Below are positions 9,717 through 19,130 of a DNA stretch of 64,000 nucleotides, piece by piece. Both the position numbers and the translations under genes were made by a program. The notes under the pieces are model-generated. The model saw nothing but the letters and a program-made list of their open reading frames with translations, searched no databases and was not told the DNA's origin. Numbering within the stretch: position 1 is the first letter of the stretch; each line of letters starts with the position of its first letter. The stretch comes from Cyanodermella asteris (lineage: Eukaryota > Ascomycota > Lecanoromycetes > Ostropales > Stictidaceae), in assembly GCA_900618795.1 (NCBI GenBank), contig UYJD01000007.1, positions 882,385 through 946,384 of the forward strand, in the 5' to 3' direction.

Positions 9717-12536
9717 ATGATGAGCGCCAGAACCCTACTGGCATTGAATGCCGCTGGCAGGGGGTTGCGGCTTGCGCCAGGCACCCTCCGACGCAGTTAT
9801 CACAATGCACCGGTTGCCAGCGGTCTCATCCAACATGGCGCTGGCGCAAGAAGAATCATTGCCAGAAGGTGGCCGGCAGGCTCCTATTCAGTTCACAACC
9901 TGTCCACCGTTCGGCATGCGTCGTTCGCTCGCGCAATACCAAAACTTGCCGTCAAGTTGTTGCGTATACCCGCCGTGATGGGCGCCACAGCGATAGGTGG
10001 ATTCGCTTACATACAATATCAAGCGGCTCAAGCGGGGACATACGCTCTGGGAGTCTATGGCGATGCGAAGGATACAGCGACAGCTTGGGCTACGTCGATA
10101 TGGGACCAGACCAGTGGAGTAGTAAATCAGATGGGCAATGGATGGGAGCGAACCAAGGACAAAGCGTCCAAAGCATCCAGTGAGCTTGAAGTACCGGAAT
10201 GGATGACGCGGATCATGAATATGGGTGACGGCAAGGGTAATGGAGGAGGCTCGGGCGGAGGCCCAGATGGACCGGACCCGTTGAAAGGAAAAGCCGGTGC
10301 TGCTGGAGTTGCGACAGGTGCTGCATTTGGCTACTCGCAGTTATCAGAAGAAGATGGACGAACGGAAGGCATGGCAGCTCGAGACGACCAGATGATGATG
10401 CTCACGAAGAAGATGATCGAAATCCGAAATATTTTACAGCAGGTGGGGCAGTCCGACGTCTTGACACTACCCTCAATCGTTGTCATCGGATCCCAATCGT
10501 CCGGCAAGAGCTCGGTCCTGGAAGCCATTGTTGGCCATGAGTTCCTGCCCAAAGGTTCGAATATGGTCACAAGACGACCTATCGAGTTAACGCTAGTCAA
10601 CACCCCCGACGCCCACGCTGAATATGGCGAGTTCCCAGCTCTTGGAATGGGCAAGATCACAGACTTTGCGCACATTCAACGAACACTCACCGATCTGAAT
10701 ATGGCAGTTCCCGTCGAGGATTGCGTTTCAGACGACCCCATCCAGCTCCACATCTACTCCCCTAACGTTCCCGACCTCTCCCTCATCGATCTACCTGGCT
10801 ATATCCAGGTCGCAGGATCGGATCAGCCCCCGGAGCTGAAGCAGAAGATCTCGGACTTGTGCGACAAGTATATTCAACCTCCGAATGTCATTCTAGCTAT
10901 CTCAGCTGCAGATGTTGATCTCGCTAACTCGACTTCACTTCGAGCCAGCAGACGTGTAGACCCTCGTGGTGAGCGCACGATTGGCGTGATTACAAAGATG
11001 GACCTCGTCGACCCTGTTCGAGGATCCAGTATGCTTAGCGATCGGAAGTATCCTTTGCGACTCGGCTATGTTGGAGTCATCACAAAGGCTCCTGCAGCAG
11101 CTAGAGGAATGTTTTCACGAGGCAGTGGCAATATCACATCTGCCGTGTCGAAAAACGAGAATGCTTACTTCTCGCAACACCAGCTTGAATTTGGGCCGCA
11201 AGCGGATGTGGAGGTTGGCACGACTACGCTACGCAAGAAGCTGATGACCACTCTGGAACAGGTGATGGCCTCGAGCTTACAAGGTACCAGCGACGCTGTG
11301 CGTCAGGAGCTGGAGGAAGCGACATATGAGTTTAAGGTCCAGTACAACGATCGACCGTTGTCATCCGAATCATATTTAGCAGAGTCTTTGGATGCCTTCA
11401 AACATGCATTCAAGGAATTTGCAGAGTCGTTTGGCCGACCTCAAGTACGGGAGCTGCTCAAGCAGGAGCTTGATCAGCGCGTGCTGGATCTTCTTGCCCA
11501 GCGGTATTGGAACAAGCCAGTTGAGGATCTATCTGTGCCAGTGCATGAAGTTGATCCCCTTTCTTCGCTTCCCGCCGCCGACCCCGAGTCACTCGTCTGG
11601 CATAGGAGACTCGATGCAAGCACGTCTGCGCTGACCAAATCCGGCATTGGACGGCTCGCGACGACGGTCGTTGCAAATGAGTTGCAGAGTCGTATCGACG
11701 ACCTCATCGCTCACTCTACGTTTGCATCACATCCTTTTGCAAGAGACGCCATACATGAAGCTGCGGCCGGAATCTTGAACGAGCGCTTCTACTCGACCTC
11801 CGACCAAGTCGAGAATTGCATTAAGCCATACAAATTCGAAATCGAGGTCGACGACGCAGAATGGGCTAAAGCTCGCGTGAACGTTGCAAGCACTCTCAGG
11901 AAAGAACTTGCCGATTGCGAGGCTGCACAGAAGCGCGTTGCCGACACCGTCGGTGGCAAGCGCAAGCTCAACGACGTCATTGCTTTTATCGACCGCGTCC
12001 GAAAAGGCGACGTACATCTTGAAGGTAATGGTGTTGGTGGTGCGGGAGGCTTCTCAGCTGCCCTGCTCGCAAAGGGACGCGAGGCACTCTTCCTGCGAGA
12101 TCGCGCGGACCTTTTGCGCATGCGCATGACAGCGGTCAAATCAAAGCAGTGCGGTACGCGCAAGAACAAGTACTTTTGCCCCGAAGTATTTTTGGATGTA
12201 GTCGCCGATAAGCTCGTAGCGACCAGCGTGCTGTTCTTGAACGTGGAGCTTCTATCTGAGTTCTATTACAATTTTCCACGCGAACTCGACGCTCGACTAG
12301 GCAGGCATTTATCCACAGAGGAGGTCGATCGGTTTGCGCGAGAAGATCCACGCATCAGGGCTCATCTGGACGTCATTCGAAGGAAAGAGTTGCTAGAGAT
12401 GGTCCTCGAAAAGATGGATAGCTTGCGACAGTTGGAAGGTCGAGAGCGCGGCAACAAGACTGATGGTCCCAGTCCGAGAAGCGAGTTTGGAAGACAGAGG
12501 GGCCAGAATGGTGGACGAGGTTGGGGCATTTTCTAG
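9717..12536 (+). CDS. MGM1: Mitochondrial inner-membrane dynamin GTPase Mgm1 (OPA1)
   Basis: The product is about 939 residues from ATG 9717. The frame stays open from 9486 (1016 residues), but the segment starting MMSARTLLALNAAGRG, followed by RRSYHNAPVAS, is a better matrix-targeting sequence and gives the family's usual length. A hydrophobic anchor follows (about 80-105, PAVMGATAIGGFAYIQYQAA). A second small-residue stretch (GAAGVATGAAFGY, about 193-208) marks where the rhomboid protease would cut to make the short form. The dynamin GTPase has G1 GSQSSGKSS (about 258), VTRRP, DLPG and TKMD. The middle and GTPase-effector regions continue to the C-terminus. Mgm1 drives inner-membrane fusion and crista shape. 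It is intronless. The exact start codon is uncertain. Confidence 0.93.
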   Translation: MMSARTLLALNAAGRGLRLAPGTLRRSYHNAPVASGLIQHGAGARRIIARRWPAGSYSVHNLSTVRHASFARAIPKLAVKLLRIPAVMGATAIGGFAYIQYQAAQAGTYALGVYGDAKDTATAWATSIWDQTSGVVNQMGNGWERTKDKASKASSELEVPEWMTRIMNMGDGKGNGGGSGGGPDGPDPLKGKAGAAGVATGAAFGYSQLSEEDGRTEGMAARDDQMMMLTKKMIEIRNILQQVGQSDVLTLPSIVVIGSQSSGKSSVLEAIVGHEFLPKGSNMVTRRPIELTLVNTPDAHAEYGEFPALGMGKITDFAHIQRTLTDLNMAVPVEDCVSDDPIQLHIYSPNVPDLSLIDLPGYIQVAGSDQPPELKQKISDLCDKYIQPPNVILAISAADVDLANSTSLRASRRVDPRGERTIGVITKMDLVDPVRGSSMLSDRKYPLRLGYVGVITKAPAAARGMFSRGSGNITSAVSKNENAYFSQHQLEFGPQADVEVGTTTLRKKLMTTLEQVMASSLQGTSDAVRQELEEATYEFKVQYNDRPLSSESYLAESLDAFKHAFKEFAESFGRPQVRELLKQELDQRVLDLLAQRYWNKPVEDLSVPVHEVDPLSSLPAADPESLVWHRRLDASTSALTKSGIGRLATTVVANELQSRIDDLIAHSTFASHPFARDAIHEAAAGILNERFYSTSDQVENCIKPYKFEIEVDDAEWAKARVNVASTLRKELADCEAAQKRVADTVGGKRKLNDVIAFIDRVRKGDVHLEGNGVGGAGGFSAALLAKGREALFLRDRADLLRMRMTAVKSKQCGTRKNKYFCPEVFLDVVADKLVATSVLFLNVELLSEFYYNFPRELDARLGRHLSTEEVDRFAREDPRIRAHLDVIRRKELLEMVLEKMDSLRQLEGRERGNKTDGPSPRSEFGRQRGQNGGRGWGIF

Positions 12537-13426
12537 GCTGTGAGGGTCTACGAAGAATGGGGAGTCCAGACACGCCTTGCTACGATACCAATTTGATACT
12601 TTTGGATGGAGTCTGCTTTTAGCTGTATGATATTCGACTCAAGCGTGTAAAGTCGTTTTATTTATGCAAAATACGCCCGCAACCCAGGCTAATCTCAACA
12701 TTTCAGCGTGCTCTTGCAGGGCTGAATTGTTGGACTGACAGATCCACGACTTCTCCGTTGCCTCGACCCACATATCACATGATTCTTAAGATCAATTGTC
12801 TATCAACGGAAAGGGGAGGGACGAGAATTCATGCCACGCCTATTGGGCACTGGAAACCGTCCATTTCAGCCTCGACGCCTGTCAGTGCTGATCGCAAGAC
12901 CACAAATTAAGAAGATTAGATCGAAATTTGATTCGCCCGCCAACTCTCCAGGATGCATACTCTGCAAATTTCCCAACTCTGAAGTTTCTTATGTCGATAT
13001 ACGTGCCTTGGCGACCGGCAAGCATCCCGGCTAGTGTTACGACGCAAGGGCGGGTGGAAAAAAGTCTCTGCCAGCGTCCTCCTTAGCTGGGTACTTGGCT
13101 GGCACTGGCTGGGTACTTGGCTCAGTACTTAGCTAGGTAATAGCTCGGTCCTTCGCTAGGCTCTAGATCAGATACTTAGCTAGATCACTAGGTAGGTGCT
13201 TGGCTAGGTATCTGACTGGTCATTTGGCTAGGTACTTTGCTGGTACGGACGGAGCATCGGTAGCGACTTCTTTCATCCCGCCTTGTCCTTGCATATATGG
13301 GGAAGCTGACAGTCCCCGCGGTTCCCATTGGTCGAGGCCGTCGGTTGTTGCGCCGATGCGGCTCTCCACGAGCACGAAAATAATTCATCTCCGACCACCG
13401 GCACCTTCCTCTTCGCCAACAACAAC
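12537..13426. other. Intergenic region upstream of the Aco2 gene
   Basis: It contains the 3' end of MGM1, then about 500 bp without a gene, then the degenerate tandem repeat listed separately (13083-13246). The last part should be the Aco2 promoter. Confidence 0.5.
13083..13246. repeat. Degenerate short tandem repeat (unit near GGTACTTGGCTA)
   Basis: Around a dozen imperfect copies of an 11-13 bp unit, such as GGTACTTGGCT, AGTACTTAGCTA and GGTATCTGACT, follow one another. Copies differ by substitutions and by small length changes, so this is an old, decaying minisatellite. It lies 180-340 bp upstream of the Aco2 start and does not overlap a gene. Confidence 0.8.
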
Positions 13427-15964
13427 ATGATGCGGCCAGTCAGTACAACTGGCGCGAGAGCGCTCGGATCAGCGGGGAGGGTAAAGACTTCCGTCAGACG
13501 ACAGGTGATCAGTCGCTTACGCATGAAAGCAGGTACATCGCACAAGAGCTTTCGCCCTCCGCCGAGCGTACGCGACGGAGGCTACCACTCCAGGAGAGTC
13601 AACAGCGGCGCAGAGATGTCCTCCCTACTCGAAGATTGTCAACAGCTTGGGCCGAGTAAGAGAAGTGCTGGGCGAAGCTCGTGCTTTGACATTGGCCGAG
13701 AAGATCTTGTACTCCCATCTCGACAATGCGGAAGACTCGCTTCTGTCAAATACCGACAACGGAAAGAACATTCGCGGGAATGCGAACCTCAAGCTCAAGC
13801 CGGATAGAGTCGCAATGCAGGATGCATCCGCCCAAATGGCTTTACTCCAGTTCATGACATGTGGCCTGCCCTCGACCGCTGTTCCCGCAAGTATACACTG
13901 TGACCACATGATTGTTGGAGAGAAGGGCGCGGACACAGATCTACCACAATCCATCAAGGGCAACAAGGAGGTTTTCGACTTTCTGGAGTCCGCCGGCAAG
14001 AAATATGGCATCGAGTTCTGGCCCCCCGGAGCGGGCATCATTCATCAGACTGTCTTGGAGAACTACGCCGCTCCAGGACTCATGATGCTGGGAACAGATA
14101 GCCATACACCCAACGGTGGCGGTCTCGGAGCGATCGCAATCGGTGTCGGCGGTGCCGATGCTGTCGATGCTCTGGTAGATGCCCCTTGGGAGCTAAAGGC
14201 TCCGCGTGTACTGGGAGTCGAGCTTACCGGACAACTTAGTGGATGGACCTCGCCCAAGGACGTTATCCTCAAGCTTGCGGGCCTTCTCACGGTCCGAGGT
14301 GGAACCGGCTTTGTTATTGAGTACTTTGGTAGTGGCGTTCAGACACTCAGTTGTACAGGAATGGCAACAATTTGCAATATGGGAGCTGAGGTAAAGCACT
14401 TTGTGGCAATAATATGCATCAAATACTAACCCTCTTCTAGGTCGGAGCCACGACTTCACTGTTTCCGTACACGCCTCGGATGGCCGATTACCTCAGATCA
14501 ACACATCGCGAGTACATTGCGTCTCAAGCGTCTGGCATTGCAGCAGGTCCTGAAAAGCTGAATCTTCTTGCAGCCGACAAATTGGCGCAGTACGATGAAC
14601 GGATTACCATCGACCTGTCTACCCTCGAACCCCATATCAATGGTCCCTTCACTCCTGACCTCTCAACCCCATTATCACAATTCAAGACAACCGTCGAAGC
14701 CAATAAGTGGCCTGAAGCTCTCGGGGCAGGTCTCATTGGCTCCTGCACAAACAGCTCGTATCAGGACATGACGCGAGCTGAGGAGCTTGTCAAGCAGGCA
14801 TCTGCTGCAGGTCTCAAGCCAAGGGCCGAGTTTTTCGTCACGCCCGGCAGTGAACAGATTCGCGCAACACTAGAGAGAGATGGAACATTAGAGACATTCT
14901 CTTCCTCAGGCGGTATCATTCTAGCAAACGCCTGCGGCCCCTGCATTGGACAATGGAAACGACCTGATGGGCCCAAGAAGGGTGAGGATAATGCAATCTT
15001 GACGTCCTACAACCGTAACTTTAAAGGACGCAACGATGGCAACCCAGGCACGATGAACTTTTTGGCATCTCCTGACATCGTCACCGCCATGTCATACGCA
15101 GGAAGCACCACCTTCAACCCTATGACCGACAGTATACCTACCCCCGATGGCAAAGAATTCCGCTTCCAACCGCCAACAGGCTTCGATCTTCCGTCCGCTG
15201 GTTTTGCAACTGGAAACCCGGACTTCATTCCCACACCGGCTGTGCCGACCCCTTCGCATCCCGTCAATGTTTCACCAGATTCAGATCGTCTTGCGATCCT
15301 CGAGCCCTTCGCTCCTTTTCCCAAGGGTGAACTTCAAGGCCTGCGCGTCTTGTACAAAGTCAAAGGACAATGCACTACCGACACCATTTCGGCTGCGGGC
15401 CCGTGGCTGAAGTACAAGGGCCATTTGCCCAACATCAGTGCCAACACTCTAATCGGCGCCGTGAATGCAGCCACCGGTGAAACCAACGTCGCATATGACC
15501 ACTTCGAGCAAGGCTCCCCGCAGAGCGGCATTCCCGAATTAGCAGAGAAATGGAAAGATCAGGGCAAAGAGTGGCTAGTGGTTGCTGACAGCAACTACGG
15601 CGAGGGCTCGGCCCGCGAGCATGCTGCACTCCAGCCACGATATCTCGGAGGCCGAATCATCCTTACCAAGAGCTTTGCTCGAATCCACGAGACGAATCTG
15701 AAGAAGCAGGGTGTCGTACCATTGACGTTTGCTGAGGAGGGCGACTACGACCTCATTGATGCTTGCGACGAGGTGACCACCATTGGTTTGTACAATATGT
15801 TGCAAAATGGCGGCCAGGGCGAAGTCAAACTGGCTGTCAAAAAGAGAGACGGCAAGACTCTGGAGATTCTCACGAAACATACCATCTCCAAAGATCAGGC
15901 AGGTTTTATTCTGGCCGGGAGTGCATTGAACTTGCTCGCCAAAAAGTCGAAGGGGGGTTCATGA
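13427..15964 (+). CDS. ACO2: Mitochondrial aconitase family protein Aco2 (aconitase/homocitrate dehydratase)
   Basis: The product is about 811 residues from three exons. Exon 1 is 13427-13480 and exon 2 is 13533-14390, followed by exon 3 (14441-15964). The introns are 13481-13532 (donor GTAAAG, branch CTTAC, acceptor GCAG) and 14391-14440 (branch TACTAAC, acceptor CTAG); both are in phase 0. The splice joins [18 protein letters not shown] to [17 protein letters not shown], a typical Arg/Ala-rich presequence. Conserved parts are [14 protein letters not shown] (about 204) and the 4Fe-4S ligands GSCTNSS (Cys about 405) and ACGPCIGQ (Cys about 468 and 471). [14 protein letters not shown] lies in the swivel domain. 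In yeast and Aspergillus this second aconitase serves lysine synthesis (homocitrate to homoaconitate) more than the citrate cycle. Assignment to Aco2 rather than Aco1 rests on the overall sequence as I remember it. Confidence 0.88.
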
Positions 15965-16619
15965 ACCGATCCTGGAATTGGACTGCAGCTCGCTAACGGC
16001 ACAGCAAAGGCGAAATGTAACGCGTCGATCCAGGACATCTTGACGACGACGCGATTCGGATTTGGCGGCACAACCCAAGAGATTATGGCAGGACCGAATG
16101 CTGGGGCGAACCGGACCACTTCCTGGTCTTTCAGAAAACAGGCTTGATCGCCGACCATCAACAGCTAAGGATACATGCTGAGGACTTATCGGATCAAACG
16201 CTCACAACGCAAATCCCGCGAGAAAGAACAGAGGCATACTGAGACGCTTCCTGCGGGCTTGATTCTATGGACATTGTACTACACCATTCTACTCTGTATG
16301 TACCGCAAGATAACGAATTCACCAAGAATCTGATCAAGACCATATCTGAAGTTGACGGGTCAGGCTCCATGATTTTATTCTCCCAGCATGAAGTTCTTAC
16401 TAAGCACGACACACTTCTGATGCGGCACGATTTTGTCAGATCAGGCATCCGCACACTCGATCGGCTTGCCGTTCAATTCTGAGTATACCTTCGGCTGTAA
16501 TAAATTATCCTGCTAGTGGCACGAGCCAATCAACACCCTCAAAAGTTCCAATGACAGGTGCAGAGTCTCACCAGAATGTCAACAGTGCCTCCAAGTCATT
16601 TATGATTGCACAATCACGT
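15965..16619. other. Intergenic
   Basis: No supported gene. The open frame at 16267-16482 (plus) has no recognisable product. Confidence 0.4.
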
Positions 16620-18130
16620 AACATCCGGTTTTGCAGGGACAACGACTGCCCAGGACGGCACTGGGCTCTGGGCGAAATTTCCTGCTGAAATCGCCGACAT
16701 GTTACTCGAGTATCTCTCCAAAGATGATATATGCCACCTCCGAACGTGCTGTCGGACGCTAAACCGTGTTTGCCATAGGAAATAATCGGAGACTTTTGGC
16801 ACATCAACAGATATATTGCTCCACGAAAGGCCTAGACAGCTTTCGAGGGTTGGCTGAGCACCCGGGACTTCAAGGCGCGATTCGCCACGTCCGGATCTTC
16901 GTCATGACGTGTAGTAGTACTGGTGTTCAGGTTAACCGGACAAACAGCAGCAGCAGCACCCGTGCGTCGATGGTCTCCGGTGTAAGGCCAGAAGCTGTGC
17001 ATGGAGGCGTCGTTCGCAGTGCTGGCGAAAGCGACAGCTCACCAACTTAGCTACCCTCCCAGCAGAAAGATACCAGAATGCATCCTCTTGACTTAGACAC
17101 GCAGATACTGGAAACCGCCTTTTGCCATTTGAAATAGCTCGATGGCCTGGAATTGTCACTGGATGTGCTCGCTAGCATGTCAGAATGGTTTTGCAACAGG
17201 TCCCCAACCAACGGCATCGCGCCCAGCAAGGGCTACGCACACAAAGGACATACCTGCAGCACAGCCAGCGCTGTACTGCTTGCTATGACTTCCAGCTCAC
17301 TCAGAGAGAAGAACTTGGATATCTTCTTTGATATACGACACCAAGGGTATCCGTTGCCAGAGCTGAATGGCTTGACAGAGCAGCTTCGAAAGGGAGGTTT
17401 CGGCTCGCATTGTGGCGACAGCATCGAATTTTTGAAGCTCTATGTATCGAATAACTCGAAGATCGATCAAACGCCTGATGAAGATGAGAACCCGTCTACC
17501 CCTGCGATGCTAATCAGTCTGACCCTAATCTGCGTGATCTCGAAACTCGATACTATGTATTCCCAGGTCAAGCGAGGCACCGTCGTCCTCTCTGCCACGA
17601 GCGCATACTCGATGAAATCGCCCAGACTACGGAGCTCACACTGTTGCGTCGATTGAGCATCGGCGACTTCCAATTTGAAGCTGGAATGCTCCTCTCCATC
17701 GTTTGCAAGTGCGAAGAGCTGCAGCACCTCATCCTCGGAAATGTGAGGCTGAAAGAGTCATGCTCGTGGTCAAAGGTCTTCCGGCAGATTGAAGAATTAC
17801 CCCAGATCGAGACTCTCATATTGTCGGCGCTACGGCAGAGGTGTGATGACTTTGTCCATTTGGGAAATGAATCTTGGCAGCAGTCGAATGGGTTACATTC
17901 CACCATGACAGGAAAGAAGTGATCCAGAGTCTTATCCGATCCATGGACAGCCAGGAAACCCCTTCGTGAACCTGAGATCATTCCGTCGTGCAGAGATCAA
18001 AAAAGGGCTCGAATTCAGACCAACACCTTCAGGTCGGCTCCTTGGTCCTCAGGACCACTATATCGTGCACTACTGGCTGGCACAGAAGTATGGATCGGGG
18101 CTTTACGGCCAATGCTATGAGTTTTGCTAG
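16620..18130 (+). pseudogene. Decayed F-box gene
   Basis: A clear F-box motif is encoded at about 16669-16785 (FPAEIADMLLEYLSKDDICH, then LRTCCRTLNRVCH), ending in a stop. Downstream, pieces typical of the same fungal F-box family appear in changing frames. These are RYIAPRKA, GLAEHPGLQGAIRHVRIF (16850-16905) and LDGLELSLDVLASMSEW, preceded by an in-frame stop near 17136. Further on come FLKLYVSNNS, RLSIGDFQFEAGMLLSIVCK and WSKVFRQIEELPQIETLIL. A C-terminal tail (LRSFRRAEIKKGLEFRP, then GLYGQCYEFC) ends at 18130. The pieces are collinear with an intact F-box protein but need several frame changes and carry stops, which introns with GT/AG do not explain. I read it as a host gene inactivated by multiple lesions. 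Confidence 0.6.
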
Positions 18131-18335
18131 CGCTGACTCGAGGCTCCTTTGAGATAATACTGCCTTGACATGGCTCCGCGACGTCCGTTTCCGGGCATGC
18201 CGCCGAACCGGACTCAACAGAACTTGCTAGCCGAACTTGGTCGAGATTGCTTTGGAAACCGCCGACTCGCAGATGCACAGAATATCGTCGCAACTCATTT
18301 CGATAGCTCTATGCATCAGCTGAAGTTTTCACCGA

Positions 18336-19130
18336 TCAGCATTTCTTGATGAACTTATCGAGTGAGACATGTTTTATGATAGTGGAGAATCCCTTTTGGC
18401 CTCCAGCAGCGCAGCTCTCCTTCTGAAAAACAGGATCCACGGTTGTGGCATCATCGTCTTCCAAATACTCGACATGGAACACCGGCTTTCCGGCCGTGAT
18501 CAGCGGTTTGAAAGCATCGCACTCGTCATACTTGACACACTCTTCGTTGATCTCCCACTGAACGTCACCAATGACCTGCGAGACAAGATCACCACCGTTC
18601 TTCAATCCGTACGCCAGCCCCTTGTCATGAGCCGCCTTCGCCAGGTACTTGATGAACGACACCGCGTCGCTCGCCTTGAGGGGAAATCCGCTGTCGTTCG
18701 CGTATCCATCAATGTTGTCTACATCAACGCCATCACAGCCCTTGGACTGTGCCTGCGCGATACGCGCGACCATAATGTCCCGAACCTTCTGGTTACGGAC
18801 GTCGACCCAGTTCTCGTCTGGCCAGCCGTCCATGACTTTTCCGATGGCGGCGGCGGGGAACTGATTGGCGTCGGAACGGTATTTTTCGCGACTTCCGCCA
18901 CTGAAATAGCAGGCCACGATATGGCCGGCGGACTTGAGGGCTGAGATGTCGGGCTGAGCTGTGTTGACGAGGTCGACGGAGTAAAATTTGATCTGTGAAT
19001 CGGCGTCGCTGGCTTTGATATTGTAGCCGAGAGGGTAGTCCCAGGTTGTGCCGACAGAAGGTTGTATGTATGCTGATACTGGTATGCCGAGGCTGAGAGC
19101 CAGGCCAAGGACGAGTGTGGATGAGTGCAT
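18336..19130 (-). CDS. Secreted GH114 glycosidase (endo-alpha-1,4-polygalactosaminidase family)
   Basis: The product is 264 residues, intronless. I start at the Met giving MHSSTLVLGLALSLGIPVSA, a clean signal peptide with an Ala-x-Ala-like cut site; the frame is open further upstream but without sense. The mature chain starts with IQPSVGTTWDYPLGYNI. Family motifs are HIVACYFSGGSREKYR, GCDGVDVDNIDGY (the Asp-rich core of the TIM-barrel active site) and QWEINEECVKYDECDAF, then PVFHVEY. GH114 enzymes cut alpha-1,4-linked galactosamine polymers; the Aspergillus fumigatus Ega3 acts on galactosaminogalactan. No galactosaminogalactan synthesis genes lie nearby, so the enzyme may act on its own or another organism's polymer. 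Cys residues near the C-terminus could form disulfides. Confidence 0.85.
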   Translation of the reverse strand: MHSSTLVLGLALSLGIPVSAYIQPSVGTTWDYPLGYNIKASDADSQIKFYSVDLVNTAQPDISALKSAGHIVACYFSGGSREKYRSDANQFPAAAIGKVMDGWPDENWVDVRNQKVRDIMVARIAQAQSKGCDGVDVDNIDGYANDSGFPLKASDAVSFIKYLAKAAHDKGLAYGLKNGGDLVSQVIGDVQWEINEECVKYDECDAFKPLITAGKPVFHVEYLEDDDATTVDPVFQKESCAAGGQKGFSTIIKHVSLDKFIKKC

